Below are positions 52,477 through 63,496 of a stretch of 64,000 nt of DNA, piece after piece. Source of the stretch: Blepharisma japonicum. Taxonomy: Eukaryota; Ciliophora; Heterotrichea; Heterotrichida; Blepharismidae. Location of the stretch: contig CATKHK010000011.1 in NCBI GenBank assembly GCA_949751835.1, forward strand, positions 372,327-436,326. Direction: 5' to 3'. A program made the position numbers and the translations under genes. The notes beneath the pieces are model-generated. The model was not told the DNA's origin. It ran no database searches and saw only the letters and a program-made list of their open reading frames with translations. Every line of letters starts with the position of its first letter. The first letter of the stretch is position 1.

Positions 52477-55400
52477 TTAAAGATTTAATAGGTTCTCTAC
52501 TTCTTCCATCAATTCTCTATTTTCATTTTGAATCTTTTTATTCAGCTCATTTATCCTATAATTCATTTTATCTCCGGCCAATCCAATGCTCTCTTGCATC
52601 TGCTTAGCAATCTCCTCCTGCTTACTTTCCACTACTTCTACTTGTGTACTCAGCCCATTAATTCTTTGAGTCATAACTGTCATCTTTTCCAACACAATTT
52701 CTTCAAGAGTTTCATCTTTATCTTCTAACACTTCAGTTACAGAGCACTGCTGGAAAAATTCTTTTCTTCCATTTTCTCTTCCCCATACCATAATTGATTC
52801 AAATTCCAATATAAATCCTGCCATTTCTTTAAAATCAGCCACCATTGCTTCTTCTTGTACGTTGGCATAAGTATTATTCATAAGAGCAATTAAAAGGTTC
52901 ATCATAATAAGTGGATTAATGACAGTGGACATAACAAAAATGACCCAGTCTTTCCATGTATAATTATCAGTGGTAAAATCTCCATAGTCTATTAGGTAGG
53001 AATGACGCCAAGATTTATCGAATGGGATTTCTGATATTGAGTAATCATTCATGCAATAGAAAAGCAAGGCAAATGTTAAGATTGAATAGAAAAGGACAGC
53101 TAAGAAAGGCATAATGGCAGCAATAATGTCTTGAATAATTCTGATAAGATAGCGAGTTGATTTGAAGACACGGAAATAGGCAATTGCACGAGTTCAGGTA
53201 AAAAAGGTTATCAAAGCAATGAAGAGGATATTTGTATATTCATCAATTCCAAATAGAATCCATACGTAGTAGACGTTGAATGCCATGATTCTGAATAAAT
53301 CAGCCCAGTTCCAAATCTCCTTAAAGTAATCGATGCAGCCAACTGTCATTTGCATGATTTCATATACTAAGAATAAAAAGTTAAGAAATAGTAGAGGATG
53401 CAAAGCGTATTCAGCGTTCCCAAAGCTTGTATAAAAACTCAAAAATAATATAAAAATCGTATAAAGAGATCCTTGCGCCGCAAGTATAAGTTGTACCTTT
53501 GACCATTTGTAATATAAAATTGATTGGATAAATTGAGTCTTGAAAATCTCTCCTTCTGTGCAGTTAAGTAAAGACACTAAGAAATCGATACTTTCCTGAG
53601 ATCCTAATGTGTAATTAAGTCTAAAGTTGCTGACTTTGAAATTTAACAAGACGTCTTTTTCAGATCTAATCTCTTCTCTGCTTTGGGCTGCTATATATAA
53701 TGTTGGATCTATAGTTCTGCTTATTGAAGTATTAAAATTGACTGGGCTTTTCAATGGAATTGCAAATTTCGGTAATTTTTCTGAAGGCTCTTTAAACGAC
53801 TGCTTATAAAAATGAACCAAAGACTCAGTTGCACATTTATTAAGCCTTATAAGATCACTTTCAACTCTTATCAAGATATTAGGATCGTCCACACCTACAA
53901 TTTTTTTCGTAATTCTTTTGATGCAGTCCTTATTTTTAGTATCAAGAGACAATGTAAGTGGGCTTTTTCCATTGGCATTTCTAATAAAACTGCATCCACG
54001 GTCTATTGCAGCTTCAAGCAAATCCAATTGATTTCTATGAGTAAATATGTGAAGCAAGTTAATACAATGAGGCATGATTATACAATGGTTCATTATTTCT
54101 GGGTAGCTTTCATTGATTTTAAGGTTGAAAATCTGTTTAAGCAGCTCCCAGAACTTAAAACTATATTCAAAAGGTGCAAGAACTAAAACAGCTGGAGAAG
54201 TCTCACAAGTTGGGTTGATAATTTCATAAATTTTTGAGTTGTCGGCAACTATCAATGTGCTGTTATCACTTGTTATCGTAAATGCTGTGATATCATTAAT
54301 AGGAATATTTCCAAGATATATTTGGTCATTAAGTGACCAGATCTGAATACCACTACTTGATGCAGTAAATAGGTATTTATCATCACTTGAGCTTACACAT
54401 ATTTCTTTAATATTTTCCATTGGAAGCGCAAAGCTCGGCAATGACATTACAGACATACAAAGATGGTTTGCAAAGCTCCAGATCCTTACTTCAAAGTCAT
54501 ATCCAACCGTAAAAAACTCATTCCCAAGCTTTGTTACTCCAATGCAGGCTACTTTTTCATGTGGAGCTTCAATAATTTTAATTGGCGAATCACTTTCAAT
54601 ATTAACTCTTCATATTTGTATGTCATTATCTGCCAGCACCACAATATGTTCTCCATCTGAGCTGATATAGGCGTCTCTTAACCTTTCGCAGCTTACACAA
54701 ATAGTTCTTAAACAGCAGAAGTTTCCTGAATCCCATAGCTTAACAGTTTTGTCTCCACTAGTGGTAATAAAAATATCAGAGTTCCCAGAGACAGATCTGA
54801 TTTCATCTCGATGTGAGGTAAGAATTATATCTTTTCTGGTCCCGTCCAATGTTTTTATACATACATTTGAATCTTGAATGCCACTTATAAGCATAGCGTT
54901 ATCTTCTGAAAAAATAGTTTCTGATACTGCTTTGTCGAATTGGTAATTTGTTGATTTGGCAAGTTCTCTATCAATTAGTTTAAGTTTTCTATTGCTAAAT
55001 GTTGCTGCAATATACCGCGAATCTTTAGAAATTGCCAGCGAGGTAATGCCTTTTTCAACAGATTCTATAAACTTCGCTTTATAGTCTTCAAAAAGATTAA
55101 AAGAGTATATACGATTATTTTCAGTTGATGCAAAGAACTTGGAATTATCCCTAGAAATGCACATACTCTTAACCCTTTCATTTTTTAATGGGAACTTTAG
55201 GTCTTCTTCTTTTGTTTCTAAGGAAAACACTCTAATAGAAGAATCATACGCAAAAAGGTACTTGGAATCATAAGTAACAGCCACAGCAGAAAATGACTTA
55301 AATTTGCTATTAACTCTCCCATTCATGAAATCTGTTGTTTTTAAGTATTTTCATACACAGACTTGGTTTGATCCACCTCCAGAGATGATGAAATTGTCAC

Positions 55401-56037
55401 TAGTGACTGAAAGACATGAATGTTTTCCTGTGATGCGCTGTTCTTCAATGGTTTCTAAGTTTGAGCTTCATATACGAACTTTTCTGTCGCCTCCTGAAGA
55501 AGCTATAAGCAGCCCATCAGGGAAGATGGCTACTTTATTGATTTCTGTTTTAAGATGGGCAAAGATGGAGTTTTCTTCTTGCTGAGTTTTTAAGTTCCAC
55601 TTAGCTAAAGTTCCATCTCGATGGCCTGTCACTGCTCATAGGCCATCTTGGCTGACGCTGACACTTCTTATATCATATTCATCTCCAATGTTTCCTATGA
55701 GAGTAAAATCTTTGATGTTATAGATAGCAAGGCCTTTTGATCCAGCCATCACTAGAATGTCATTTTCTTCAGAAAATGAGTGAAGCACTCCATCATAAGT
55801 CAATTCATTTACTTTTTCTTTTGTCGTGATATCAAAAACAGTAATAAATTGCTTGTTCATGTTTACAAATAAATATTGATTTTTGCTGGAAACCAATATT
55901 TCGCCAGGGTTTTCGATGTCAGCGAAAAGAACTTTGCGATCCTCACAAAAGGCTTGATATGCGTCGACCTGGGCATTGAACTCGTAAACAGTGCTTTCAG
56001 TCATAGTCAATTGGGTTTTAATAGCTATCCCTTCCAT
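52477..56037 (-). CDS. WD40-ankyrin-TRP-like cation channel fusion
   Basis: This 1186-residue protein is kept in one frame by five UGA (Trp) codons, several at the closing Trp of WD repeats. Residues about 10-590 are WD40 repeats, enough for one or two propellers (for example DIFITTSGDKTVKLWDSGNF and FTVGYDFEVRIWSFANHLCM). Then comes an ankyrin-like stretch at about 640-700 (NQLDLLEAAIDRGCSF, NANGKSPLTLSLDTKNKDC). A six-TM TRP-type channel follows at about 830-1080, with the pore before IMMNLLIALMNNTYANVQEE, an S6 and TRP-helix pattern close to TRPV/TRPA. The last 70 residues are coiled coil (MTVMTQRINGLSTQVEVVES), likely for assembly. The first ATG is used. Confidence 0.88.
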
Positions 56038-56247
56038 TTTATAATCCAATAAGGAGCTATATTTTATTATCTAATTCTTTTTTAACTTGCACAATACTCT
56101 ATTAATATAAAATTTTCCAAAAACTTGTAAAATCACACAAAAATGCTTTAAATTTATCTTAATCAGCGTTAATAATAATGCTGGATAATATGGAGTAATA
56201 TCCAGAAGGATTTTAAAGGAGATAATTTAAAGCATATTTAATAATCT

Positions 56248-57468
56248 ATGTCACAACCTGTTAAAATTATTTCACGCACAAATAAAGCAAGAGCCCATAT
56301 TTCCCCAGATAACCCTCTTATTCATCGTCACAGCTCTCCTGCACCTCCTAGCTCTTCTCAAAACCAAACCTTACCTCGGAACCCCAAACTGCAGCTGGCA
56401 AATTTAACTCCATATGAAAACCCACTAACTTTAAAAACAGTAAAATCCAAATCCAGAACCCAAATAAAGCCACATTTAAATTCCTCATTTTCCGTCTCAA
56501 AACTAACAAAACAAAATTCTTTAAGTGAATCAATAGTAAACTCCTCAGATGTAGCATCTTTAGAATCCCCTGACTATAAAGAAGAGCTAACTCCTTCAAC
56601 CCAAGCATCAATTGATAAAGCTCGAGAAGCATTTGCCCTTGAATATAAGCTTAATGAACAAATGAAAACTTTAGGCCAAAGATCTCCTATGAACTCAGAT
56701 AAATTTCGAATTTTTCAAGAAATCTGGGACGAACTGCTTTCTAAACAAACGCCGTTTAAACATATTTTGGAGCTTATTAGAGGCGGATATGAAGAATGGA
56801 TAGCTAATTTGTTAAGGGATTGTGAAAATAAAGGCGAAACTATTTATAAGCTGACATCTCAGCTTGAGGAAGAGAAAAACACATTGAAATTATTAAAAAA
56901 AAGATTCAAAAGGCTTGCCCAAGAAAATATGCAAATTAATTCGGACTTAGGGACAAAAGATAAGATAATTCAAGAACTCAAGTCTCATTTGAACATAATT
57001 TCAAATAGTACGACCCGAGAGAAAGAAATCACAAAAAATAATTTGGAAATGCTTCAAAAAGAAAACCTTAAGGTAAAAGCTTATTTAACCAAATCAGAAG
57101 AGAGATCAAGAGGCTTAAAAGAAAAATTAAAAGTCTTAAGGAAACTTATAAAAGTTATTAAAAATAAAGGATTTCCTGTAGAAGATGTTTATGAAAGCGA
57201 AATAAAAGTAAAACCTGCAACAATCCCGACAGAACAGAGCAGGAAAAGTTTGGGAAGCTTTTTAGGGACAAATCCTTTGATAACACTTTCTTCTGTTGAA
57301 GGATTTGAAGAAATAGAGAAAAATAGCAGCTGTGATTTCAGATATTCACCTTCTATTGAACCGAGCACTTTAACTAAAGGAGGTGATACATTTTTATTAG
57401 ATGACACTCACGATTTAACAGATTTTCAAGACCAGAACTCAGATTCTCGATTTATTAAGGACTTGTAA
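56248..57468 (+). CDS. TSNAXIP1-like coiled-coil protein
   Basis: This 406-residue protein has a Ser/Pro-rich N-terminal 110 residues. A segment at about 150-190 (FRIFQEIWDELLSKQTPFKH, ILELIRGGYEEWIANLL) fits the N-terminal domain of translin-associated factor X-interacting protein 1. A coiled coil follows at about 195-310 (LTSQLEEEKNTLKLLKKRFK, LKEKLKVLRKLIKVIKNKGF). TSNAXIP1-type proteins are found in sperm and ciliated cells, often linked with axonemes. The C-terminal 90 residues are Ser/Thr- and Asp-rich. There is no UGA codon. The DZIP1-like gene follows 62 bp later on the same strand. Confidence 0.7.
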   Translation: MSQPVKIISRTNKARAHISPDNPLIHRHSSPAPPSSSQNQTLPRNPKLQLANLTPYENPLTLKTVKSKSRTQIKPHLNSSFSVSKLTKQNSLSESIVNSSDVASLESPDYKEELTPSTQASIDKAREAFALEYKLNEQMKTLGQRSPMNSDKFRIFQEIWDELLSKQTPFKHILELIRGGYEEWIANLLRDCENKGETIYKLTSQLEEEKNTLKLLKKRFKRLAQENMQINSDLGTKDKIIQELKSHLNIISNSTTREKEITKNNLEMLQKENLKVKAYLTKSEERSRGLKEKLKVLRKLIKVIKNKGFPVEDVYESEIKVKPATIPTEQSRKSLGSFLGTNPLITLSSVEGFEEIEKNSSCDFRYSPSIEPSTLTKGGDTFLLDDTHDLTDFQDQNSDSRFIKDL

Positions 57469-57530
57469 AATAATTAAATTAAATTAAACTCCCACAATTC
57501 CTTATTATAAAATTCATGTAAAAATATTAA

Positions 57531-58266
57531 ATGCAAGCTGCACCTTTTAGTATAATATAACTTAGGACTTGTATATGATGACAGCCGCAGGATAAATTGA
57601 AGAAATATCTGCTCTGCAGAAATCGCTAACATTTTAAATGTAAACTCAACATAGGGAGACTTGAGACCTCTCAACAATGTAATCGAAGATCTTGCATATG
57701 TTGATCTTGAAAAAGATGGGTTCGTAGGCACAAATCCTGAAGTCTTTAAAAAGCTAAAAATCATGCAGTTTGGCATCCAATATCTTTTATACAGCCAATC
57801 TCATTTAAAGACCTGGACTGAAGAAATGGTGAAATCCGCTGAACATGAAAAAAAGCAAAATACAGCTATGAGAGCTGCAATTAAAAAACAAAAATCAAAG
57901 ATCAAGAAGCTAAAACAAGAAATTGAAGATATTGACTTAAAAGGAATGCATTACGACTTATTGACTGATGCACTGAAACCTCAAAATGCGCCTTTAGAAT
58001 TTAAAAAAATTGAAGAAACTAAAGTTCCTACTGATGAGCCAGCTTATTTAGCAAAAATAAAAGAACATTTAAAAGCTTCAGCAAAATTGCTAAAACCAGA
58101 TGATGAGCTGCTGGATAGTGATTTTGAGCTGTCAATGTCAGTTGCAGAAAGAAAAGCAATCCCTGAAAAGGTCCATAAGGAGCAGCCAGAAATCATTAAA
58201 GAGGAGGCGGAGTATGAGAATATAAGAAGCAACAGGTTTAATAATCCAAGCACCTTTGGTATATAA
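57531..58266 (+). CDS. DZIP1-like ciliary transition-zone protein
   Basis: This 234-residue protein is found only after splicing two tiny introns (57550-57565 and 57640-57654) and reading one UGA as Trp. The product starts MQAAPFRLVYDDSRRINWRN and continues ICSAEIANILNGDLRPLNNV, then KLKIMQFGIQYLLYSQSHLK. This matches the Dzip-like N-terminal domain (FxxRxxRxRxDWRRI, then LQxxLxxxxFxxL and LLKVxxLAQLxIEYLLHSQ). The conserved Trp is the UGA codon. A coiled coil follows at about 100-130. The classic C2H2 finger of DZIP1 is absent, so it is short. DZIP1 works at the basal body and transition zone in ciliogenesis. Confidence 0.82.
57550..57565 (+). other. 16-nt intron 1 in DZIP1-like gene
   Basis: The sequence is GTATAATATAACTTAG, phase 1, after a 19-nt first coding exon. 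Splicing completes the Arg codon in MQAAPFR and opens the Dzip domain. The A six bases from the end is kept. Confidence 0.82.
57640..57654 (+). other. 15-nt intron 2 in DZIP1-like gene
   Basis: The sequence is GTAAACTCAACATAG, phase 0, with an in-frame UAG. Splicing joins AEIANILN to GDLRPLNNVIED inside the Dzip domain. Confidence 0.88.
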
Positions 58267-58339
58267 ATTTTAGAGTGATTAGAATTTTTAAAAAAATATA
58301 TAAACTGTCTGATTAAATAGGCAATTTGCTGATAATAAA

Positions 58340-59080
58340 ATGCAGGATGAGCTAGAAACTTTGTTAGAAAAACCAAGCTCTAAGGAGCAATTGATTTATA
58401 TAAGAATTGTACTATTTATGAGGGTAATTCAAATTAGCCTGTCAATGTTACTGGCTGGGTATATGCTTATGGACAAAACAATAAATGATTTCTTCGATGG
58501 AAAAATCTGATTAGCAATTCTCTTGAAATTTTTACTAGTCCCTGTATTATGGGCTTTATTCAAATATGATAAAATTGCTGACAATATATGACTCTCATGA
58601 CTGATGGCTTTTCTAGCAACTTTTTTCCTTGGTGTGCTATTTGGCAGCATATTTCCAACATTTGGGAAAAGGCCAGGAATGATTGTTTTAATAGCATTTA
58701 TCTCAGTCCATATTGTTCTTCTACTTTATTCTTTACTCGAGTACAAAAAGTATTCTATATTTCATGGTCTTTTATCAGTTTTGGCTTTTGAAATTGCAAA
58801 TATTTTGACAATTTATTTTATTGAGCCTGGAAACATATTGTTAAATGTAAAAGATATATAGATTTTTTGTCCTTTATTTACGTGCGTTTATGGATGCTTT
58901 ATGGCGTGGCATTCAGAGAATATTGCAAATGGAAAAATTAGGCCTGTTATAAAAGGAAGGTGGGCGATTGGAGTTATGAGCATTTATGTTGATTTTACAC
59001 TTATCAAGATCTATATTGCGCAGTTTATAGTTTCAAAATGCAAGAAAAAGAAGCCTGAGCAGCCTTGCGACAAAATATAA
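58340..59080 (+). CDS. Multi-pass membrane protein, possibly BI-1/TMBIM-like
   Basis: This 241-residue protein has about seven hydrophobic segments, three UGA (Trp) codons and one 15-nt intron (58847-58861). The first 30 residues are cytosolic and charged. Membrane segments follow from about residue 30 to 225, with short loops. The last segment (IGVMSIYVDFTLIKIYIAQF) resembles the final YxDxxxLFxxLL region of Bax inhibitor-1/TMBIM proteins, and the size and number of helices fit that family (about 240 residues, 6-7 TM). The match is weak and other small polytopic families are possible. The basic tail KCKKKKPEQPCDKI is cytosolic. Without splicing the frame would stop at a UAG after residue 174. 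Confidence 0.55.
58847..58861 (+). other. 15-nt intron in membrane protein gene
   Basis: The sequence is GTAAAAGATATATAG, phase 0, with an in-frame UAG. Splicing joins GNILLN to IFCPLFTCVYGC, which continues with further membrane helices. Confidence 0.85.
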
Positions 59081-59279
59081 TCTAAAATCGTTTTTATATT
59101 AATCCTTCTTTAATTTACTGATAAAACTTTTATAATACCGATGCTAATTTAACTATTATAGCATATAATTCAATAAAATAATGTTTATTTCTTCTGCATT
59201 ACAATTAACCTGATACCTATCATGTAACGTTATTATTTTGGGGTGTTTAAATATGAAATAAGTAATATAGTTTTTAAAT

Positions 59280-61481
59280 ATGGAGCATAAGCTGTCTAAA
59301 GCTCAACAAGAAGCTAAATTATACGTAGAAAGACACCAGCTCGAAAAAGTCGTCGGACAAATGCTAAATGCTTTAGTTCATGCTAAAGATCCTTCTCCTA
59401 TTGTTTTTATGATTAAACATCTAGCAACGTTATCCACACCTCAAGAATTGGCTGAAGCCGGGATTTCAATAAACATGCCATCTCAAGCGAGAGAATCAAT
59501 CGTTCAAGAAAAACCATCCCCTGTTGAAGAGCAAGAGCAAGCCCCAATATGTCCTGAATTTACTGGTTCATCAAATTCTTTAGCTTATAAGTATTGGACT
59601 AATGATCTGTGAAGACAAATTTATGATAAAAAGACTTCTAATGGGTTTACAGCTGTTTCTTGCATAAATCCTGACAGTAAAGCAAAATTTGGAATTGTCG
59701 CAAAAGATGCAGAATGCTATAGGACCTTTGATTATTTATTCAAAAATGTAATTGAGGACTATTATGGGAAAGATTTGAAATATAAAGATGGTACTGATGC
59801 TGATCTCCCTTCATATGACCCCACTAGTGAATTTGTCCAAAACTTAAGGATCAAGATAAGCAGAAACATCAAAGGACAAAAAATGGTTCCAGGAATGAAC
59901 GATGACGACAGAACAAAACTTGAGCAAACCCTAAGACCTATTCTCCAAAAAATCGAAGGAAAATATTTAGACATGGAAAGTGCTACTGATGTCGAAAAAG
60001 AAGAATTAAGTCTATATTTCCCTGCAGAGCCTGGAAAAGCTATAGGGGATTATTATTATTCAGCCCAAAACTGGCCTCAAGGCAGAGCAGTTTTAATTTG
60101 CCCAAATAAAAGTTATATTTGGGTTAACGCCAAAGAGCACATTGAAATAGTAGTCATAGGGTATGGATCAGAGCTACAAGGTGCTTGGAACCGTGCCCAT
60201 GAGTTATTATCTCTTCTTCAGCAAGATTTAGAGTTCGAATTTGATGACGAATATGGCTATTTGAATTCCGTGGTCAGCGAAATTGGAACAGGAACAAATA
60301 TTAGCGCTTTTATTCAATTTCCTTTAATCGCTAAACACCCAAATCTTGAAAACTGGGCAATTGAGCATGAGTTGGATTTAAAAAAAAGAGATGATGGCAA
60401 AAGCATTGTAATTTTTGAAAAACCAAGAATCGGGAAATCGTCTGCAGAAATTGTTACTGATTTCAATAGAACTATAAAAGAAGCAATTGATTGGGAAAAA
60501 GAGCAGCAAGTCTTGTTTTATCCAAAAATTGAAGGAAATTTAGGGAACTTTGTAACTGAAGATGTATGGGATAATTTCAAAAATTCTTCAACTTCTGATG
60601 GGTTTTCTTTTTATAGACACATATCAGCAGCTATTGAAAATCCTGATAATAATTTTACTCTTTGCTCAAAAGATAGTTATTCTACCTATTCTTCAATAAT
60701 TACTAATCTCTGCCAATCATTATACAACCTTACCGATTTTAATTATCAAAAAGACTTAACCATTCCTGATCTCCAAGAGCCTGATAATGATGGAAAATAT
60801 ATTAAATCAGTCCGGCTTACTGCTTATCGAAACATTGCAGGTTTCCCATTCACTTCAGCTTTGTCTACAACCCAACGAGAAAACGTCGAAAATTCTCTTA
60901 AAACAGTCTTAAGCCAGCTCAGTGACGATTTAGCTGTAGATTACACCCCAATAACAGAGATAAATAAAAGCGAAGCCAAAAGACTGATTTCCAAAGGAGA
61001 ATTATTTTCAAAGCCAGAAGGTGGAAGAGATGGAGACTGGCCAGGATATAGAGGAATCTTCAGAAACTCTAATGGAGAATTAATAGCCTGGGCAAATGCT
61101 ACAGAGCATTTAACTGTAATTGCAAAATCACAGAGTTCACAAGTGATACCAAGAATTAAAAATTTGGTTGATACTCTTACACAAATTGAAGCTAATTTAG
61201 AAATGTGGACAGACGAACAGTATGGATATCTGGCTTCTACACTATTAAATATTGGGACTGCGCTAGAATTGACTGCTGTGATTTCTCTTTCTAATGCACC
61301 TTTGCAAGATGGGTTTGATGCGTTTTGCAGTGAAAATAATATGACATATACAAGAGAAGGAGATAATCTCAACATGTCATATAATAAAAAGTTTGGGGTT
61401 TCTGAGTCGCAGAGCTTTGCGGAGTTTGTGAATGGGTTGAAAAATCTGATGTCTTGGGAAGAACAGCTATCGCAATCTTAA
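59280..61481 (+). CDS. Double-domain phosphagen-kinase-like protein with docking domain, probably inactive
   Basis: This 733-residue protein has one UGA (Trp). Residues 15-60 (LYVERHQLEKVVGQMLNALV, then PIVFMIKHLATLS) match the RIIa/DPY30-type docking domain seen at the N-terminus of axonemal kinases. Two full phosphagen kinase (arginine/creatine kinase) domains follow, about 105-370 and 375-733. Anchors are AKFGIVAKDAECYRTFDYLF, RTKLEQTLRPILQKIEGKYL and QGRAVLICPNKSYIWVNAKE in the first, and RNIAGFPFTSALS with NSNGELIAWANATEHL in the second. The active-site signature CPTNLGTxxR is replaced by VVSEIGTGTN and TLLNIGTALE, so the catalytic Cys and a phosphate-binding Arg are gone in both. It is likely a structural or regulatory relative. 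Confidence 0.85.
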
Positions 61482-61551
61482 AATAATTTTTAATTTGATG
61501 AAAATAAGCTTATATATTAATTATATTTAGGAATTTATATAATAAACTATT

Positions 61552-63414
61552 TTACTTATCTTCTGGAGGCTTCTGTGACTTTACAATTTCATCTAAATCA
61601 AGTCCTTTTTCAAGTTCTCTTACAGCTTGTCTTGCATCTCTGAAATTCCCTAAGCTAAGTCTGCCATTAGGATTTGTTTGATAAGTATTGCTATAAACTT
61701 CTTTTGCGCCTAGCTCCTTAAGCTCTTCAGGAGTCTTCCCTTTGATATCATACGGAAAATCTCCTTTTCCAATCACAAAATGTGTATACTTTGCATCTCT
61801 ATCAGAAAACTCTTTAGGAGGGCTGTCTTTATCATATAAATAAGTCCCTTTATTTTTCGCATCATCTGGCGAAAACACTTTTACAGGCATATTCTTGCTT
61901 ATTCTCAATAATTCTTTAGGAGTTGTGTCATTTACAAGCATTTTTGTATATTTTGCAAGAGATTCTGGCATTTTCACAAGTCCTAGCTGCGCATTTGCTT
62001 CAGTGGCAAGCTTTTTTAAAATTTCTACGTTTAATGCAGTAGGTTTTCCTTGCAAAAGCTGCTGTAATGCTACTATTTCTTCTGCCTGTGAAATTCCAGC
62101 TCTTATTTTTCTCTCGATATTTACCTGCATTTGGCCAAATAACAGCCTTCCTAGGAATTCGTCTTCAATTGATTCATGTATGTGGCCTGACAAAATGAAC
62201 CCTTCCCTCTGCTCTATTTCTTTTGCACGCTCAAAAACTGAGAATATATGCCTTCCCCTTCTTGAAAAGGTCGGAATTCTTTCAATTTCTTGAATTAAGC
62301 CTTTGGTCAGCGAGCTTGAATATTCTTTGTTAAAATGCCTAAAAGCTTCTTTTACCTCTTCAAGGGAATTTTGCATAGACCCATTGAACATTACTTTTAA
62401 AGGATTTTCGCCACTTTCCATACATTGCCGAAAGAATCTGCTATCTATTTGGCTTAAAATCACGATTTTTTCCATTGCTTCTTCAAATGAGCCATTATAT
62501 TCTTTTCCTATAAAAATTTTGTCAAAATCAGGAGTTTTTTCATCTAAAAGTAGATTTGATAATAGCTCGCATTCATTATGGTCATGCACTAATGCGACAT
62601 TATCAAAATTTGCTAATGTTCTTTTAAGTACCGCTGCTGTATAAATATTTCTTGTCCGTAAAAGCTCATTTTGGAAATGCAGTCTTGCACTTATTGTTAA
62701 ATAATAATAAAATTCAACAGTATTAATTGTAGGATCAAAACCTAATGCTTTTGCTCTAGCTAAATGCTTGTTTAAAGATGTGTAAAATATTTCTTTCAGC
62801 CTTGGCAAGCTTATATTATGAATTAAATCTTCATGAATTGCTAAAGGATGAGCTCCAGCAGCAACAATCCCTGCTTGATTACTTTCGCTTCCTCAGTTAA
62901 CAGCAGTTAATCCATCATCAGGGAGCAGCTCTTTTTTAATTGGATCAACTAAATAAAAAACCCCAAAATCGTCTGTAAAGTGGAAAAATGTTTTCCTCAA
63001 TTCATTAGCAAAATAACCCTTGAATTTTTCTCGTACTGGCAAAAGTTTTTCTTGATTCATCCCTAAAGAAAGCTTTTCGTATTGTTTTGGGTTATTGAAG
63101 TATTTATAGCTTAAATATGAGAGAGGGTGGATTAAGGAGATGCAGACTACTGTTGGGTTCATTTTATCCAACCTTTCAAGTAGGTATTCAGAAGAATTGA
63201 AATTTCCTGGAATGCTTCCAAAAATAGTCCCTTTGTGGCTCATATAAGTAAAATTGCTTTCAAATGGCTGCGGAATTGGTCCATTGTTTCGACTGCATAG
63301 ACTTTACCCATATTCTTGATGTTTGGCATTTAATTTATCCCTCATGTCTTGGCTTACAGAACTTGAACCCCTAAAAGCTGAAAACTTTCTGAAGCGAGTT
63401 CATCCACTTTTCAT
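61552..63414 (-). CDS. Mitochondrial protein, possibly TraB-like
   Basis: This 615-residue protein results from splicing a 15-nt intron (63293-63307) and reading two UGA codons as Trp. The spliced N-terminus MKSGWTRFRKFSAFRGSSSV is a good mitochondrial presequence. The next region, FTYMSHKGTIFGSIPGNFNS, then LLERLDKMNPTVVCISLIHP, resembles the start of the TraB/PrgY domain (LVGTxHxxxxS...IxxxxPxVVxxELxxxR), but the His and Glu of that motif are Phe and Ser here. The middle is helical (EEAMEKIVILSQIDSRFFRQ), and a further helical region holds an LLQGKP segment. The C-terminal 120 residues have a compact part (KYTHFVIGKGDFPYDI). The mitochondrial location is likely; the family is tentative. Confidence 0.6.
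63293..63307 (-). other. 15-nt intron in mitochondrial protein gene
   Basis: On the minus strand it reads GTAAAGTCTATGCAG, phase 2, the only one here ending CAG. Splicing joins KHQEYG to RNNGPIPQPFESN and brings in the presequence with its ATG. Confidence 0.8.
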
Positions 63415-63496
63415 AATTTTTATGAGAATTATTAATAAAAAATATGGTTTTTGGTTTAAAATTATGATAAAGAATATGATTTTTGCAAAACCTAAT

